Source: Paludisphaera rhizosphaerae
GTDB lineage: Bacteria; Planctomycetota; Planctomycetia; Isosphaerales; Isosphaeraceae
Reading direction: 5' to 3'
Assembly (NCBI RefSeq): GCF_011065895.1
Contig: NZ_JAALCR010000024.1
Location: 39,773 to 103,772, forward strand
DNA: 64,000 nt
A program made the position numbers and the translations under genes. Within the stretch, counting starts at the first letter, position 1, and the number at the start of each line of letters is the position of its first letter. The notes beneath the pieces were generated by a model that was not told the DNA's origin, made no database searches, and saw nothing but the letters and a program-made list of their open reading frames with translations. Positions 25,148 through 35,798 of this stretch are shown in pieces.

Positions 25148-26112
25148 CGCGACACCTCGCTTCCCACCGGGGCCTCGGCGTCGATTAGGGACCGCATGAA
25201 CTCGGCGGCCATCCTGGCGCTCTCGTGAGCGTACTCGATCCCAACCGTCCGGCCGTTGACCACCGGCAACTGATGGCACAGCTCGTATCCGATGTAGCCC
25301 TCGTAGCCGATCGCGTTCATGGCGCGGACGAAGTCGCGATAGTATCGCTCGGTTTCCTCGCCGACGACGCCGTCGTTGCGTTCAAAGCCACGGATCGAGC
25401 CGTCCGCGCGACGCTCGAACTCGCCGCCGAAATGGGTCAGGACCTGGAGGTCTCCGACCTCCCGCGCCCCGGCTTCGATGCCCGCCGTACTCCGGTCCGG
25501 CATGAGGGGCGCATCAAGGCAGACCTTGAGGTAAGGCGAATCCACCTCGCGGACCATCTGCAGGACGTCTCGGTGGTCCTTGATCAGCGGCTTGTGGTTC
25601 TGCAACGCGAGCGTCACGCCGGCGTCGCCCGCGTACTGGGCGCACTCGACGAGGGCGTCGCGGCACCAACTCCAGATTTCTTCATGCGAGAACTTTTCGT
25701 GGACGATCGGCCAGTAGTTTTCGGGAATGTCGTAGCTGGCGAGTCGGGGGTGTCGCGTGACGCCCCACCAGGCGAGAAACACGCGGAGCGTCGGCGCTCC
25801 CATGTCGGCGGTCATCCGGATCAACTCGCGGAGGTAGCAGATCTGAGTCTCGCGGACCTCCGGGACGGGGTTGCTGAAGTCGTTGTTGGCGGCCACGGCG
25901 TAGATCGGGACGCCCTTGTCCTCGGCAAGCCGGCGCAGGTCGCGGCAGCGGTTGGTCGGCCAGTCGAGCGGGTTCCCGTGCGGGCGCTTGCCGTCGACCT
26001 CGATGCCGTCGTAGCCGTACTCGGCGGCCCGGTCGATCATCTGCGGGAGCGTCAACTCCTCGCCATCGTACCAGAGGCCGAGGTAGGTGATGCTGTAGAG
26101 TCCAATCTTCAC
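25144..26112 (-). CDS. Sugar phosphate isomerase/epimerase (TIM barrel)
   Basis: The 322-residue cytoplasmic protein begins at GTG 26112, with GGAGG about 6 nt upstream. It has the AP_endonuc_2 barrel: KIGLYSITYLGLW, YGYDGIEVDGKRPHG, TLALQNHKP, LKVCLDAPL, LTHFGGEF and YIGYELCHQ, with metal-ligand Glu/Asp/His/Glu candidates in the usual strands. It lacks a signal peptide, unlike its operon neighbours. An isomerase or epimerase for the sugar released and oxidised outside the cytoplasm is the natural role, but the substrate is unknown. Confidence 0.85.
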   Translation of the reverse strand: MKIGLYSITYLGLWYDGEELTLPQMIDRAAEYGYDGIEVDGKRPHGNPLDWPTNRCRDLRRLAEDKGVPIYAVAANNDFSNPVPEVRETQICYLRELIRMTADMGAPTLRVFLAWWGVTRHPRLASYDIPENYWPIVHEKFSHEEIWSWCRDALVECAQYAGDAGVTLALQNHKPLIKDHRDVLQMVREVDSPYLKVCLDAPLMPDRSTAGIEAGAREVGDLQVLTHFGGEFERRADGSIRGFERNDGVVGEETERYYRDFVRAMNAIGYEGYIGYELCHQLPVVNGRTVGIEYAHESARMAAEFMRSLIDAEAPVGSEVSR

Positions 26113-26123
26113 GGCGGGCCTCC

Positions 26124-27464
26124 TCAGTCGATGGCGCGGGCCGACCACCGGACCGCGTTGTGAATCAACCTTCGATACGACGGATGTTCATAGGCCGACG
26201 TTCCGTGCCCCAACTGCACGGCCACGACTCGGGCCGATGCACAGGGACCGACCCAGGCCACGACCGGGTCCGACTCCGGTGCATCGGTCTTCAAGAGCGG
26301 AATGGCGTTCTCGGCGTGATAAAGATTCTTGTAAGCCTCATCGCGGAGCAGGAACGGGGCGACGCCCCGGAGTACAGGATGCTCGCCCGCCGGAACGACG
26401 AACATCGGGACGTCGTCCTTCACGCTCGACGACGGCGCAGTCCCCTCGCGTTGCAGGCGATATCGCCCGCCGACGACCTTCTCGGACCACCAGGTCCAGG
26501 TCTGGAAGTCGAGCAGCCCGTGATGCAGGACGACGACCCCCTTGCCGGCCTCGACGAAGTCGCGGAGGTTCTTGCGGGACGTCTCGTCCAGGTCTCGTGT
26601 GAAGTCATAAAAGATCACCACATCGAACCGATCACGGACGTCCTTCTGAAAGACCGACGAGGTCTCGACGGGGAGTGACTTCAACCCCTCAACCCCATCG
26701 AAGAGCCCATAAAACGACGCGTCGTGGAAGTGGCCGCCCGTGACGAGCAACGCGCGGAAGGCCCGAGGCGAACCGTCTGGCGATCGAACGCCGCCGGTGG
26801 CCGCCCACTCGCCGGCGCGGGCGAGAATCACCGCCGCGTCGGGCTCGCGCCAGGCGGCCGCGTCCTTCCCCAACGTCAACGCCACGACCCGTCCCGAGCC
26901 GATCGACCGCGTGGCCGCCACCGGCACGCCTCCAGCCGCGGCGATGGTCTCCACATCGCTCCCGGACGTTCGGGCGGTCGCGACTGGGCCGAGCATGGGA
27001 CGCTTCAACGCGAGCCCGGCGACGATCGGGTGATCGCCTCGCAACACTTCCAGATCGATGGGAGTCGCTGGCGTGGGAGCTGGCTCGGCGGTCAAGGGGG
27101 AGAGCCCCAACGAGGCCGACGGCCGCGTCACGCCTCCATACGTCACGACGAGCCCCTTCCCCGCCGCCACGAAACCAGCAAGCGATCGCGCCGTGGTTTC
27201 GTCGGCCGACCCGCCGTCGTCGACGACAAGGTCGAACCCCTCGAAGGCTCGCGACCCGAGTCCGATCGGCGACTCACAGAGTCGAACTTCGAAACGCCCC
27301 GATTGATCGAGAACGCGCCGAATCTCAGTGAGAGCCTCCCGGCGCTCCGTTTGATCCGAGCCGCTGAGGACGAGAGCGCGGATCGGAGCAGCAACGGCGG
27401 AAGCCCCGACGCCGACCATGAATCCCAGGGCGATCATCCCGATTCGACGTCGTATCGCAGACAT
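26124..27464 (-). CDS. Secreted protein with tandem ThuA-like domains
   Basis: The 446-residue protein has a signal peptide (RRRIGMIALGFMVGVGASAVAA). Residues about 28-235 form a first, degenerate ThuA/GATase-like unit (IRALVLSGSDQTE, FDLVVDDGG, AAGKGLVVTYGG, GSGRVVALTLG). Residues about 240-446 form a second, canonical ThuA unit (FRALLVTGGHFHD, FDVVIFYDFT, GKGVVVLHHGL, VVAVQLGHGTSAYEHPSYR). The internal duplication is clear from the repeated strand-loop pattern. The length is about twice that of a normal ThuA protein. It starts 44 bp after the AraC gene. Confidence 0.8.
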   Translation of the reverse strand: MSAIRRRIGMIALGFMVGVGASAVAAPIRALVLSGSDQTERREALTEIRRVLDQSGRFEVRLCESPIGLGSRAFEGFDLVVDDGGSADETTARSLAGFVAAGKGLVVTYGGVTRPSASLGLSPLTAEPAPTPATPIDLEVLRGDHPIVAGLALKRPMLGPVATARTSGSDVETIAAAGGVPVAATRSIGSGRVVALTLGKDAAAWREPDAAVILARAGEWAATGGVRSPDGSPRAFRALLVTGGHFHDASFYGLFDGVEGLKSLPVETSSVFQKDVRDRFDVVIFYDFTRDLDETSRKNLRDFVEAGKGVVVLHHGLLDFQTWTWWSEKVVGGRYRLQREGTAPSSSVKDDVPMFVVPAGEHPVLRGVAPFLLRDEAYKNLYHAENAIPLLKTDAPESDPVVAWVGPCASARVVAVQLGHGTSAYEHPSYRRLIHNAVRWSARAID

Positions 27465-27508
27465 GGGCTGGCTCCGAACGAATATCGGCCTTCGACCACG
27501 CCGCGAAT

Positions 27509-28312
27509 CTACTCGGGCTCCCTGCTCGGTTCTTGCTCGCTCGCGTCAGGGTTTGGAACAAAACCGTCGCGACGCGAGTAGTGCGCGCGGTAGTCGCGAG
27601 GCGTCCGGCCGAACTGACGGCGGAATTCGCGGGTGAAGTGGCTCTGATCGGCGAAGCCGCAATCCGCGGCGATATCCGCCAACGATCGACGGGTCGTCGC
27701 CAGCGCGCGAGCAGCCAGACGACAACGCAGGCGGCGGAGGTACTTTTGAGGAGTCGTGTGGAACTCCTCCTGGAACCGACGTTCGAACGCCCGAACGGAG
27801 AGGTGGGCGATTCGGGCCAGTTGCGCGTTGGCGATGGGCTCGGCGAAGTGGTCTCGAAGGAAGGCCAGCACCGGCCCCAGACCCGAGGCCGTCGCCACGT
27901 TGGCCTCGCGACCGACCAACCGGCGCGTCAGGCCGGCCGTCGCCACGACGCGTCCGTGTTCGTCGAAAAGCGGGATCTTGTTCGTGACGCTCCAGACGGC
28001 GCCGCCGCCGGGCTCGCCCACCAGTTCGATCCGGTCGACGATCCTCCCTCCGCCCAGGACGTATTCGTCGTCCATGCGAAACTGGTCGGCCAGGAAGGGC
28101 GGCGAGACCTCGTAGTCGGTCTTCCCCACCACCGCTTCAGGTTCCGCCGAGCCGTTCGATCGCCCGGCGAACGCATGGTTCAATCGAAATGCCCGGTTCA
28201 CCCACTGATACCTCCCGTCGCGGTCCTTCACCCAGGCGACCACGTCGTCCAGGCAGTCGAACAACTCGGCTAGTTGAAGAAACCGTCGGAAATCGGTGCG
28301 TTTACCGGGCAT
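27509..28312 (-). CDS. AraC-family regulator with N-terminal PAS domain
   Basis: The 267-residue protein has a PAS-like sensor region at residues about 10-130 (AELFDCLDDVVAWVKDRDGRY, GKTDYEVSPPFLADQF). Two AraC helix-turn-helix units follow at about 160-255 (LARIAHLSVRAFERRFQEEF and LADIAADCGFADQSHFTREF with FGRTPRDYR). ATG 28312 is preferred over a TTG three codons upstream. The PAS-AraC combination suggests sensing of a small ligand or redox state. Its position inside the sugar operon, between the oxidoreductase and the tandem-ThuA gene, indicates that it controls these genes. Confidence 0.88.
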   Translation of the reverse strand: MPGKRTDFRRFLQLAELFDCLDDVVAWVKDRDGRYQWVNRAFRLNHAFAGRSNGSAEPEAVVGKTDYEVSPPFLADQFRMDDEYVLGGGRIVDRIELVGEPGGGAVWSVTNKIPLFDEHGRVVATAGLTRRLVGREANVATASGLGPVLAFLRDHFAEPIANAQLARIAHLSVRAFERRFQEEFHTTPQKYLRRLRCRLAARALATTRRSLADIAADCGFADQSHFTREFRRQFGRTPRDYRAHYSRRDGFVPNPDASEQEPSREPE

Positions 28313-28371
28313 TTGCGCCAAGCGCTGAGTCTCCTCTTTCAGCGAGAACCACGTGAGGCCGTCCCCGCAGA

Positions 28372-29727
28372 TCAGAGCGTCCAGGGCTTGCGGTACTCGT
28401 AGTGAAGCAGCGCATTGGCGGCGTCCGCCCCGGTCCCGGTGAAGCGTTCGGCGGCGGAATCCCAGGTCAATCGTTCGCGGACGGTCATCGCGATGTTGGC
28501 TAGGTGGGCGTAGATCGTCGACCGGTGCCCCTCGTCGACGTCGGCGATCGGTCGCTTGCGAGCCTTGACGTTGTCGAGAAAATCGCGCGCGGCCTGGACG
28601 TCGAGGTCGAAGGCGTCCCCCGGGCCGGACTCGGGTTCGCGACGGGGCTTCGGGTCCTGAAACTGCCCCCCCTTCTCGGGGATGATCTTGTACCCCCGAA
28701 TGTTGGCGCGAAGCGTACCCAGCGTCCCTCGGATCTCAACCTCCGCGCCATCCGCGAGCAGCGGCTGGCCGTTGGATTCGTAGAGGCTGAACTGCGTCAA
28801 CATGCCGCTGGCGTGCTCGAAGATGGACTCGGAGGAAACGGGGATCGTTCGATCGTCGTCGACCCCCGCGCGTGATCCAATCGCCGCCACGGCGGTCGGA
28901 GCGGTCTCGCCCGTCAACCATCGGACGAGGTCGAAGTAGTGGACTCCCCAGTTCCCGACCTGCGACGAGTAAAGGTGATGCCACCGGAACTTGTAGGGCA
29001 GCACGTTCGGATTGAACGGCCGATCGGGGCGAGGTCCAAGCCACATCTCCCAGTCGAGCCCCTCCGGCGGCGCGGAGTCGGAGGCGTGGCCGATCCCCCC
29101 CGGGGCCATGTTCGAGGCGTAACCGATCCGAGCTCCCGTCACCTTGCCGAGGGACCCACCCTGTACGAGTTCCGCCAGCTTGGCATACATCCGTGACGCG
29201 CGGCGGTGCGTTCCTACCTGGACGATCCGTTGATGCTCGCGGGCGGCGTTGACCATCGCCCGGCCTTCCTGGATGGTGATCGATAGGGGCTTCTCGCAGT
29301 AGACGTCCTTCCCAGCGCGACACGCGGCGATGGTCATGATCGCGTGCCAGTGATCCGGGGCCGCGATCACCACGGCGTCTAGATCCTTGCGGTCGATGAT
29401 CCGGCGAAAGTCGGCGACGCGTTCCACGCCTTCCGGCATCGGCGGCATCTTGGCGATCCGGCCTTCCAATGGCTTCCAGCGGGGATCGATCCGATCGTAA
29501 GCGGCGTTGAGGTAGGGCTCATAGACGTCGCAGAGAGCGACGACCCTGGCGTCGGGATGAGCCAGAAAGCCCTTGAGCAACTGGCACCCGCGATTGCCGA
29601 CCCCGATGAATCCCAGCCGAACCGAATCCGCAACAGCCCCCGCCGAGGCCCGAGTCGTCAGGGCGGCCGTCGTCGCCATCGCGGTTTGGGTGAAGGTTCG
29701 CCGGTCGATCTGGAGTGGGGGACGCAT
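28372..29727 (-). CDS. Exported (Tat) Gfo/Idh/MocA oxidoreductase
   Basis: The 451-residue protein has a Tat-type leader (DRRTFTQTAMATTAALTTRA) and a Rossmann NAD(P)-binding opening (VRLGFIGVGNRGCQLLKGF). The diagnostic YCEKPLSITIQEGRAMV catalytic-lysine segment and the C-terminal Gfo/Idh/MocA beta-sheet domain follow. Such proteins oxidise or isomerise sugars with a tightly bound nicotinamide cofactor, which explains Tat export after cofactor loading. It is the first gene of the six-gene minus-strand operon; the AraC gene follows after about 60 bp. A 3-keto-sugar chemistry is plausible but inferred. Confidence 0.9.
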   Translation of the reverse strand: MRPPLQIDRRTFTQTAMATTAALTTRASAGAVADSVRLGFIGVGNRGCQLLKGFLAHPDARVVALCDVYEPYLNAAYDRIDPRWKPLEGRIAKMPPMPEGVERVADFRRIIDRKDLDAVVIAAPDHWHAIMTIAACRAGKDVYCEKPLSITIQEGRAMVNAAREHQRIVQVGTHRRASRMYAKLAELVQGGSLGKVTGARIGYASNMAPGGIGHASDSAPPEGLDWEMWLGPRPDRPFNPNVLPYKFRWHHLYSSQVGNWGVHYFDLVRWLTGETAPTAVAAIGSRAGVDDDRTIPVSSESIFEHASGMLTQFSLYESNGQPLLADGAEVEIRGTLGTLRANIRGYKIIPEKGGQFQDPKPRREPESGPGDAFDLDVQAARDFLDNVKARKRPIADVDEGHRSTIYAHLANIAMTVRERLTWDSAAERFTGTGADAANALLHYEYRKPWTL

Positions 29728-29834
29728 CGCGGGACCGCCTCTCGGAAATCCTGTGCTAGGGAGGTCATGGTTCGAACGCCCCTCAGGATAATCCAGCGGT
29801 GAGCCGAACGCAGGGCATCTGCGATCCGGAAGGA

Positions 29835-30641
29835 TCAGTCAGAATTCAGCGGCAGCGTCGCGATCGAGGCCCGCGAATCCGTGGACTTTCCGACGAACCG
29901 GTATCCACAAGAGCGGACCACGCACAACGAGCCGATCAGTACGGCTGGATACAGCGTCATGATCAGCAGGATGTAAGCCCACCCCGTCTTGTGGGCCTCG
30001 ACGGCGAATGCGAAGAACGCCCCAAGCAGCGGCGATATCAAAAACACGAGTGGCGCTCGGTGAATCAGCCGTCCCTTGCCGAGCACCGCCCAGAGGCACA
30101 TTAGACCAACAGCCACGAAACACATGGCCCATACGACCGTGAGAAGGAGTCGGTTGGGACCACTTGCCTGCAAGGCCTTCGCCAAGGTGCACATCAGGGC
30201 GACGACCGCCGTGAAGACCATGATCCCTCCGATCGAGAGCTTCAGATCCTCTGGCGGGTCTTGCTCTGCGGCTTCTGATTGCACCCGTCGCTCGACCCTG
30301 GAACCCATCGCTCGCATCACAAGGAGGGAGACAATCGTTAGTGCGACAGCCAGGCTGGAGATCCCGAGGAACTCGCTGCTCAAACTGAAAGGGACGGTGA
30401 CTTCCAGGTAGACTGCGCCGAGCAAGACCCCGATCATCCTCGACTTGACCGGATCTCTTGATGAGACACTCCACAGGGCGAGGAGCGAAGCCTGGCATAA
30501 GGTCAATGCATGGCATGGGACGATCGGCAGATATTTGAGCCCGATTCGTGTTCCCAGTTCGAGGCGGGCAAAAAACGCAGCGATCATGCCGAGAGCGAGA
30601 TGAAGGATCGTCAGCCCAAAGAGACGTTCGGCGAGAGGCAT
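29835..30641 (-). CDS. Multi-pass membrane protein of unknown function
   Basis: The 268-residue protein has about eight hydrophobic helices with short loops, plus one central hydrophilic stretch (about residues 105-135, EAAEQDPPEDLKLSIGG). ATG 30641 is preceded by GGAGG. Its codon use is less GC-biased at third positions than in neighbours (many A/T endings), which may indicate recent acquisition or relaxed selection. I do not recognise a family. Confidence 0.7.
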   Translation of the reverse strand: MPLAERLFGLTILHLALGMIAAFFARLELGTRIGLKYLPIVPCHALTLCQASLLALWSVSSRDPVKSRMIGVLLGAVYLEVTVPFSLSSEFLGISSLAVALTIVSLLVMRAMGSRVERRVQSEAAEQDPPEDLKLSIGGIMVFTAVVALMCTLAKALQASGPNRLLLTVVWAMCFVAVGLMCLWAVLGKGRLIHRAPLVFLISPLLGAFFAFAVEAHKTGWAYILLIMTLYPAVLIGSLCVVRSCGYRFVGKSTDSRASIATLPLNSD

Positions 30642-31334
30642 CAGACCACCTCCGTGTGAACAGACCCCCATGAGGGGCGATACCCGTAGATTCGCTAGAA
30701 CCCCGCCGACTCCATCGAAGACTCAATTTCTCGACTGTCCGTTGGCCTCGGATGCTCCAAGGTTCTACGACCTGTCCTATCGTTCCTTATAGACGAGCCG
30801 GTTCTTTGGCATCCCGTTCATCACGAATCGATCCCGGCGGGAACTCCACCGGGCAACGAAAACTGCGCGATCAAACCCAATCCACGGCCTGAGAACGCGG
30901 CCATAAGATACTATGATTCATGGTTTTGTGTTGGCCACCGCCATGAGACGCGTATCGAACGAACCCATCATCGACTTCGCGAAGCAGGTCGAGTACGTCA
31001 GGGTAATCTGGGAGGATAGAGGAGCCGAAGAACCCAAGCTTCGTCCTGGCAGCCGCGTTCGTTCCATCCTCGTCCTCCGCTTTGAGAACCAAGGCGGAAG
31101 TCTCTCGAGTAACGACCGAACCAAGCCAATTCTCGGGCGGCGAATCCGATGGGAAAAGCCAAATCAGCCAAGGACTTCCATCACAGGGCATCGTTTCTGG
31201 GGCGGCGCGATCGGACCCAATTCTCCGAGGCTGGATCGAAGCCGCTGGGTCGCCTGGATCGGCGGGTTGCGGCATAATGGGGGCTGGCCGCGACGGGTCG
31301 GCCGGTGATTTCAAGTCGGTGGGGGGATTGAGAC
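30642..31334. other. Intergenic region of about 690 bp, AT-richer than its surroundings
   Basis: No recognisable gene family occurs between the membrane protein and folD. Part of it (30871-31191) holds a low-confidence minus-strand frame listed separately. CATAAT at 31273-31278, about 55 bp before folD, could be a -10 element, but no good -35 sequence is seen. The stretch may contain decayed DNA. Confidence 0.45.
30871..31191 (-). CDS. Hypothetical small protein or gene remnant (low confidence)
   Basis: A 106-codon frame from an ATG at 31191 reads as a plausible soluble protein (WLIWLFPSDSPPENWLG..., LPDYPDVLDLLREVDDGFVRY). It has no clear ribosome binding site and no recognised family. The frame extends upstream without another good start. 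It could be a remnant or a chance frame. Confidence 0.25.
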   Translation of the reverse strand: MPCDGSPWLIWLFPSDSPPENWLGSVVTRETSALVLKAEDEDGTNAAARTKLGFFGSSILPDYPDVLDLLREVDDGFVRYASHGGGQHKTMNHSILWPRSQAVDWV

Positions 31335-32210
31335 GTGCCAGCTGTGATCCTGGACGGGAAGGCCCTGGCGGAGCGGGTTCGCGAAGGCTTGGCCGGCGAG
31401 GTGGCGGAGTTCCGCCAGGCGACGGGGATCACGCCGGGGCTTTCCGTCGTCCTCGTCGGCGAGGACCCCGCCAGCCGGGTTTACGTTCGCAACAAGGAGA
31501 ACGCCGTCAAGGCCGCCGGGATGAACGGCGAGGTCGTCCGGCTCCCGGCTGACTCGACCCAGAAGCAGGTGCTCGACACCGTCGACCGCCTCAACGCCGA
31601 CCCCAACGTCCATGGCATCCTCGTTCAGCTTCCCCTGCCGAAAGGCCTGGACTCGGTCGAGGTCATCGACCGGATCGACCCGCTGAAGGACGTCGACGGC
31701 TTCCACACCCAGAACGTCGGTCTGCTGGCTCAGGGGCGGCCCCGGTTTGTCCCCTGCACACCGCTGGGGATCATCGAACTGCTGAAGGACGCAGGAGTTG
31801 AGACGAAGGGGAAGCACGCCGTCGTCCTGGGCCGATCGCAGGTCGTCGGCAAGCCCGTGGCCCTGCTCCTCCTGCAGAAAGGCAAGGGGGCCGACGCGAC
31901 GGTGACCGTCTGCCACACCGGCACCCCCGACCCAGCCCGGTTCGCCCGCGAGGCCGATATCCTGATCGCCGCGATGGGCGTCCCCGAGGCCGTGAAGGCC
32001 GACTGGATCAAGCCGGGCGCGGTCGTCATCGACGTCGGCATCCACCGTAAAGAAGACGGAAAGCTCTGCGGCGACGTGGCTTTCGCCGAGGTCGCTCCGG
32101 TGGCTTCGCGAATCACCCCCGTCCCCGGAGGCGTCGGCCCGATGACCGTCGCCATGCTTCTCAAGAACACGCTGCACGCCGCCAGGCTCGCCGCCGACCG
32201 CCGAGGCTAA
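31335..32210 (+). CDS. folD: Bifunctional methylenetetrahydrofolate dehydrogenase/cyclohydrolase FolD
   Basis: The 291-residue enzyme interconverts methylene-, methenyl- and formyl-tetrahydrofolate with NADP. Visible signatures are SRVYVRNKENA (Tyr and the catalytic Lys), GILVQLPLPKGL, DVDGFHTQNVG, the NADP loop VVLGRSQVVGKPVALLL and the C-terminal TPVPGGVGPMTVAMLL. The length is standard. It starts with GTG at 31335. The next gene begins 3 bp after its stop, so the two are co-transcribed. Confidence 0.97.
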   Translation: MPAVILDGKALAERVREGLAGEVAEFRQATGITPGLSVVLVGEDPASRVYVRNKENAVKAAGMNGEVVRLPADSTQKQVLDTVDRLNADPNVHGILVQLPLPKGLDSVEVIDRIDPLKDVDGFHTQNVGLLAQGRPRFVPCTPLGIIELLKDAGVETKGKHAVVLGRSQVVGKPVALLLLQKGKGADATVTVCHTGTPDPARFAREADILIAAMGVPEAVKADWIKPGAVVIDVGIHRKEDGKLCGDVAFAEVAPVASRITPVPGGVGPMTVAMLLKNTLHAARLAADRRG

Positions 32211-32213
32211 ACC

Positions 32214-33053
32214 GTGATCAAGCTAGGCATTTGCAACGAACTGTTTGAAGGCTGGGACCTCAAAGACGTCTGCCGGGTCGTCCGTAGCCTCGGCTACGAC
32301 GGCCTGGAGATCGCCCCGTTCACCCTGGCCCCCCTCATTACGGACCTCTCCAAGTCCCAGCGGGCCGAGATCCGCCGGACGGTCGAAGACTCCGGCCTGA
32401 CGACGATCGGCCTCCACTGGCTGCTCGCCAAGACCGAGGGCTTCTACCTGACCTCGACCGACGCCGCCGTCCGTCAACGTACCGGCGACTATCTACTGGC
32501 TCTCGCCGAGGCCGCCGCCGACTTGGGGGGCTCGATCCTCGTCCTGGGCTCGCCCAAGCAGCGTGACCTGCTCCCCGGCGTAAGTTATGACCAGGCCGAG
32601 GAATACGCATTGGAGACCTTCCACCGGATCATGCCGGCCGTCGGCGATCTGGGGATCGACCTCTGCATCGAGCCGCTGGCACCGTCCGAAACCAACTTCC
32701 TGAATACCTGCGAACAGTCGGAAGCCCTGATCGCCAAGGTGGGCCACCCGAACTTCAAGCTGCACATGGACGTTAAGGCCCAGAGCGCCGAGACCGACGC
32801 GTCCGTGCCCGACCTTATCCGCCGTCATGCCCGCACGGCCGGCCACTTCCACGCCCAGGACGTGAACCTCAAGGGCCCCGGGATGGGGGACGTCGATTTC
32901 GCCCCGATTCTTGCGGCTCTCGTCGAAAGCGGCTACGACCGCTGGGTTTCCGTCGAGGTCTTCGACTTCAAGCCGGGAGCGGAGGAAACCGCTCGCCAGA
33001 GTATTGAGTGCCTCCGAAGGAATCTCGACGCCGCCTATGCCGCTCGCCGTTAG
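32214..33053 (+). CDS. Sugar phosphate isomerase/epimerase (TIM barrel)
   Basis: The 279-residue protein has the opening IKLGICNELFEGW and barrel strands with SILVLGSPKQRDL, IDLCIEPLAP (ligand Glu), FKLHMDVKAQ (Asp), AGHFHAQDVN (His) and WVSVEVFDF (Glu). It is cytoplasmic. The GTG start at 32214 lies 3 bp after folD, an arrangement implying co-expression, though no metabolic link to folate is obvious. The substrate is unknown. Confidence 0.87.
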   Translation: MIKLGICNELFEGWDLKDVCRVVRSLGYDGLEIAPFTLAPLITDLSKSQRAEIRRTVEDSGLTTIGLHWLLAKTEGFYLTSTDAAVRQRTGDYLLALAEAAADLGGSILVLGSPKQRDLLPGVSYDQAEEYALETFHRIMPAVGDLGIDLCIEPLAPSETNFLNTCEQSEALIAKVGHPNFKLHMDVKAQSAETDASVPDLIRRHARTAGHFHAQDVNLKGPGMGDVDFAPILAALVESGYDRWVSVEVFDFKPGAEETARQSIECLRRNLDAAYAARR

Positions 33054-33068
33054 GGCCGTCTCGACTCT

Positions 33069-33117
33069 GCCGCCGCCATGAATATTGTATTTTTGTACAC
33101 TATTCCATTGCGGCGGC
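33069..33117 (+). other. GC-clamped hairpin with AT-rich loop upstream of the topoisomerase genes
   Basis: GCCGCCGC (33069-33076) is the exact complement of GCGGCGGC (33110-33117), enclosing a 33-base loop that is strongly AT-rich (TATTTTTGTACAC) in a GC-rich genome. It sits just after the epimerase stop and about 100 bp before the topoisomerase A gene. It could be a terminator, a cruciform, or a supercoiling-sensitive promoter element. Confidence 0.4.
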
Positions 33118-33218
33118 CGATGATGAATTGGTATTGTGGCGATCGTCGGAGTTGGTTTGATCTGTCTCGGCAAGAGGCTGAGCTTTAGGTACGTCAGGAC
33201 GGGAGCCGGGGTCCAGAG

Positions 33219-35732
<2,514 letters not shown>

Positions 35733-35798
35733 CGAACCCCCGCGTCCGCGAAAAATACCGCGTCCCGGCACTGGCCGGTCGAGAGGGACCAGACCCCG

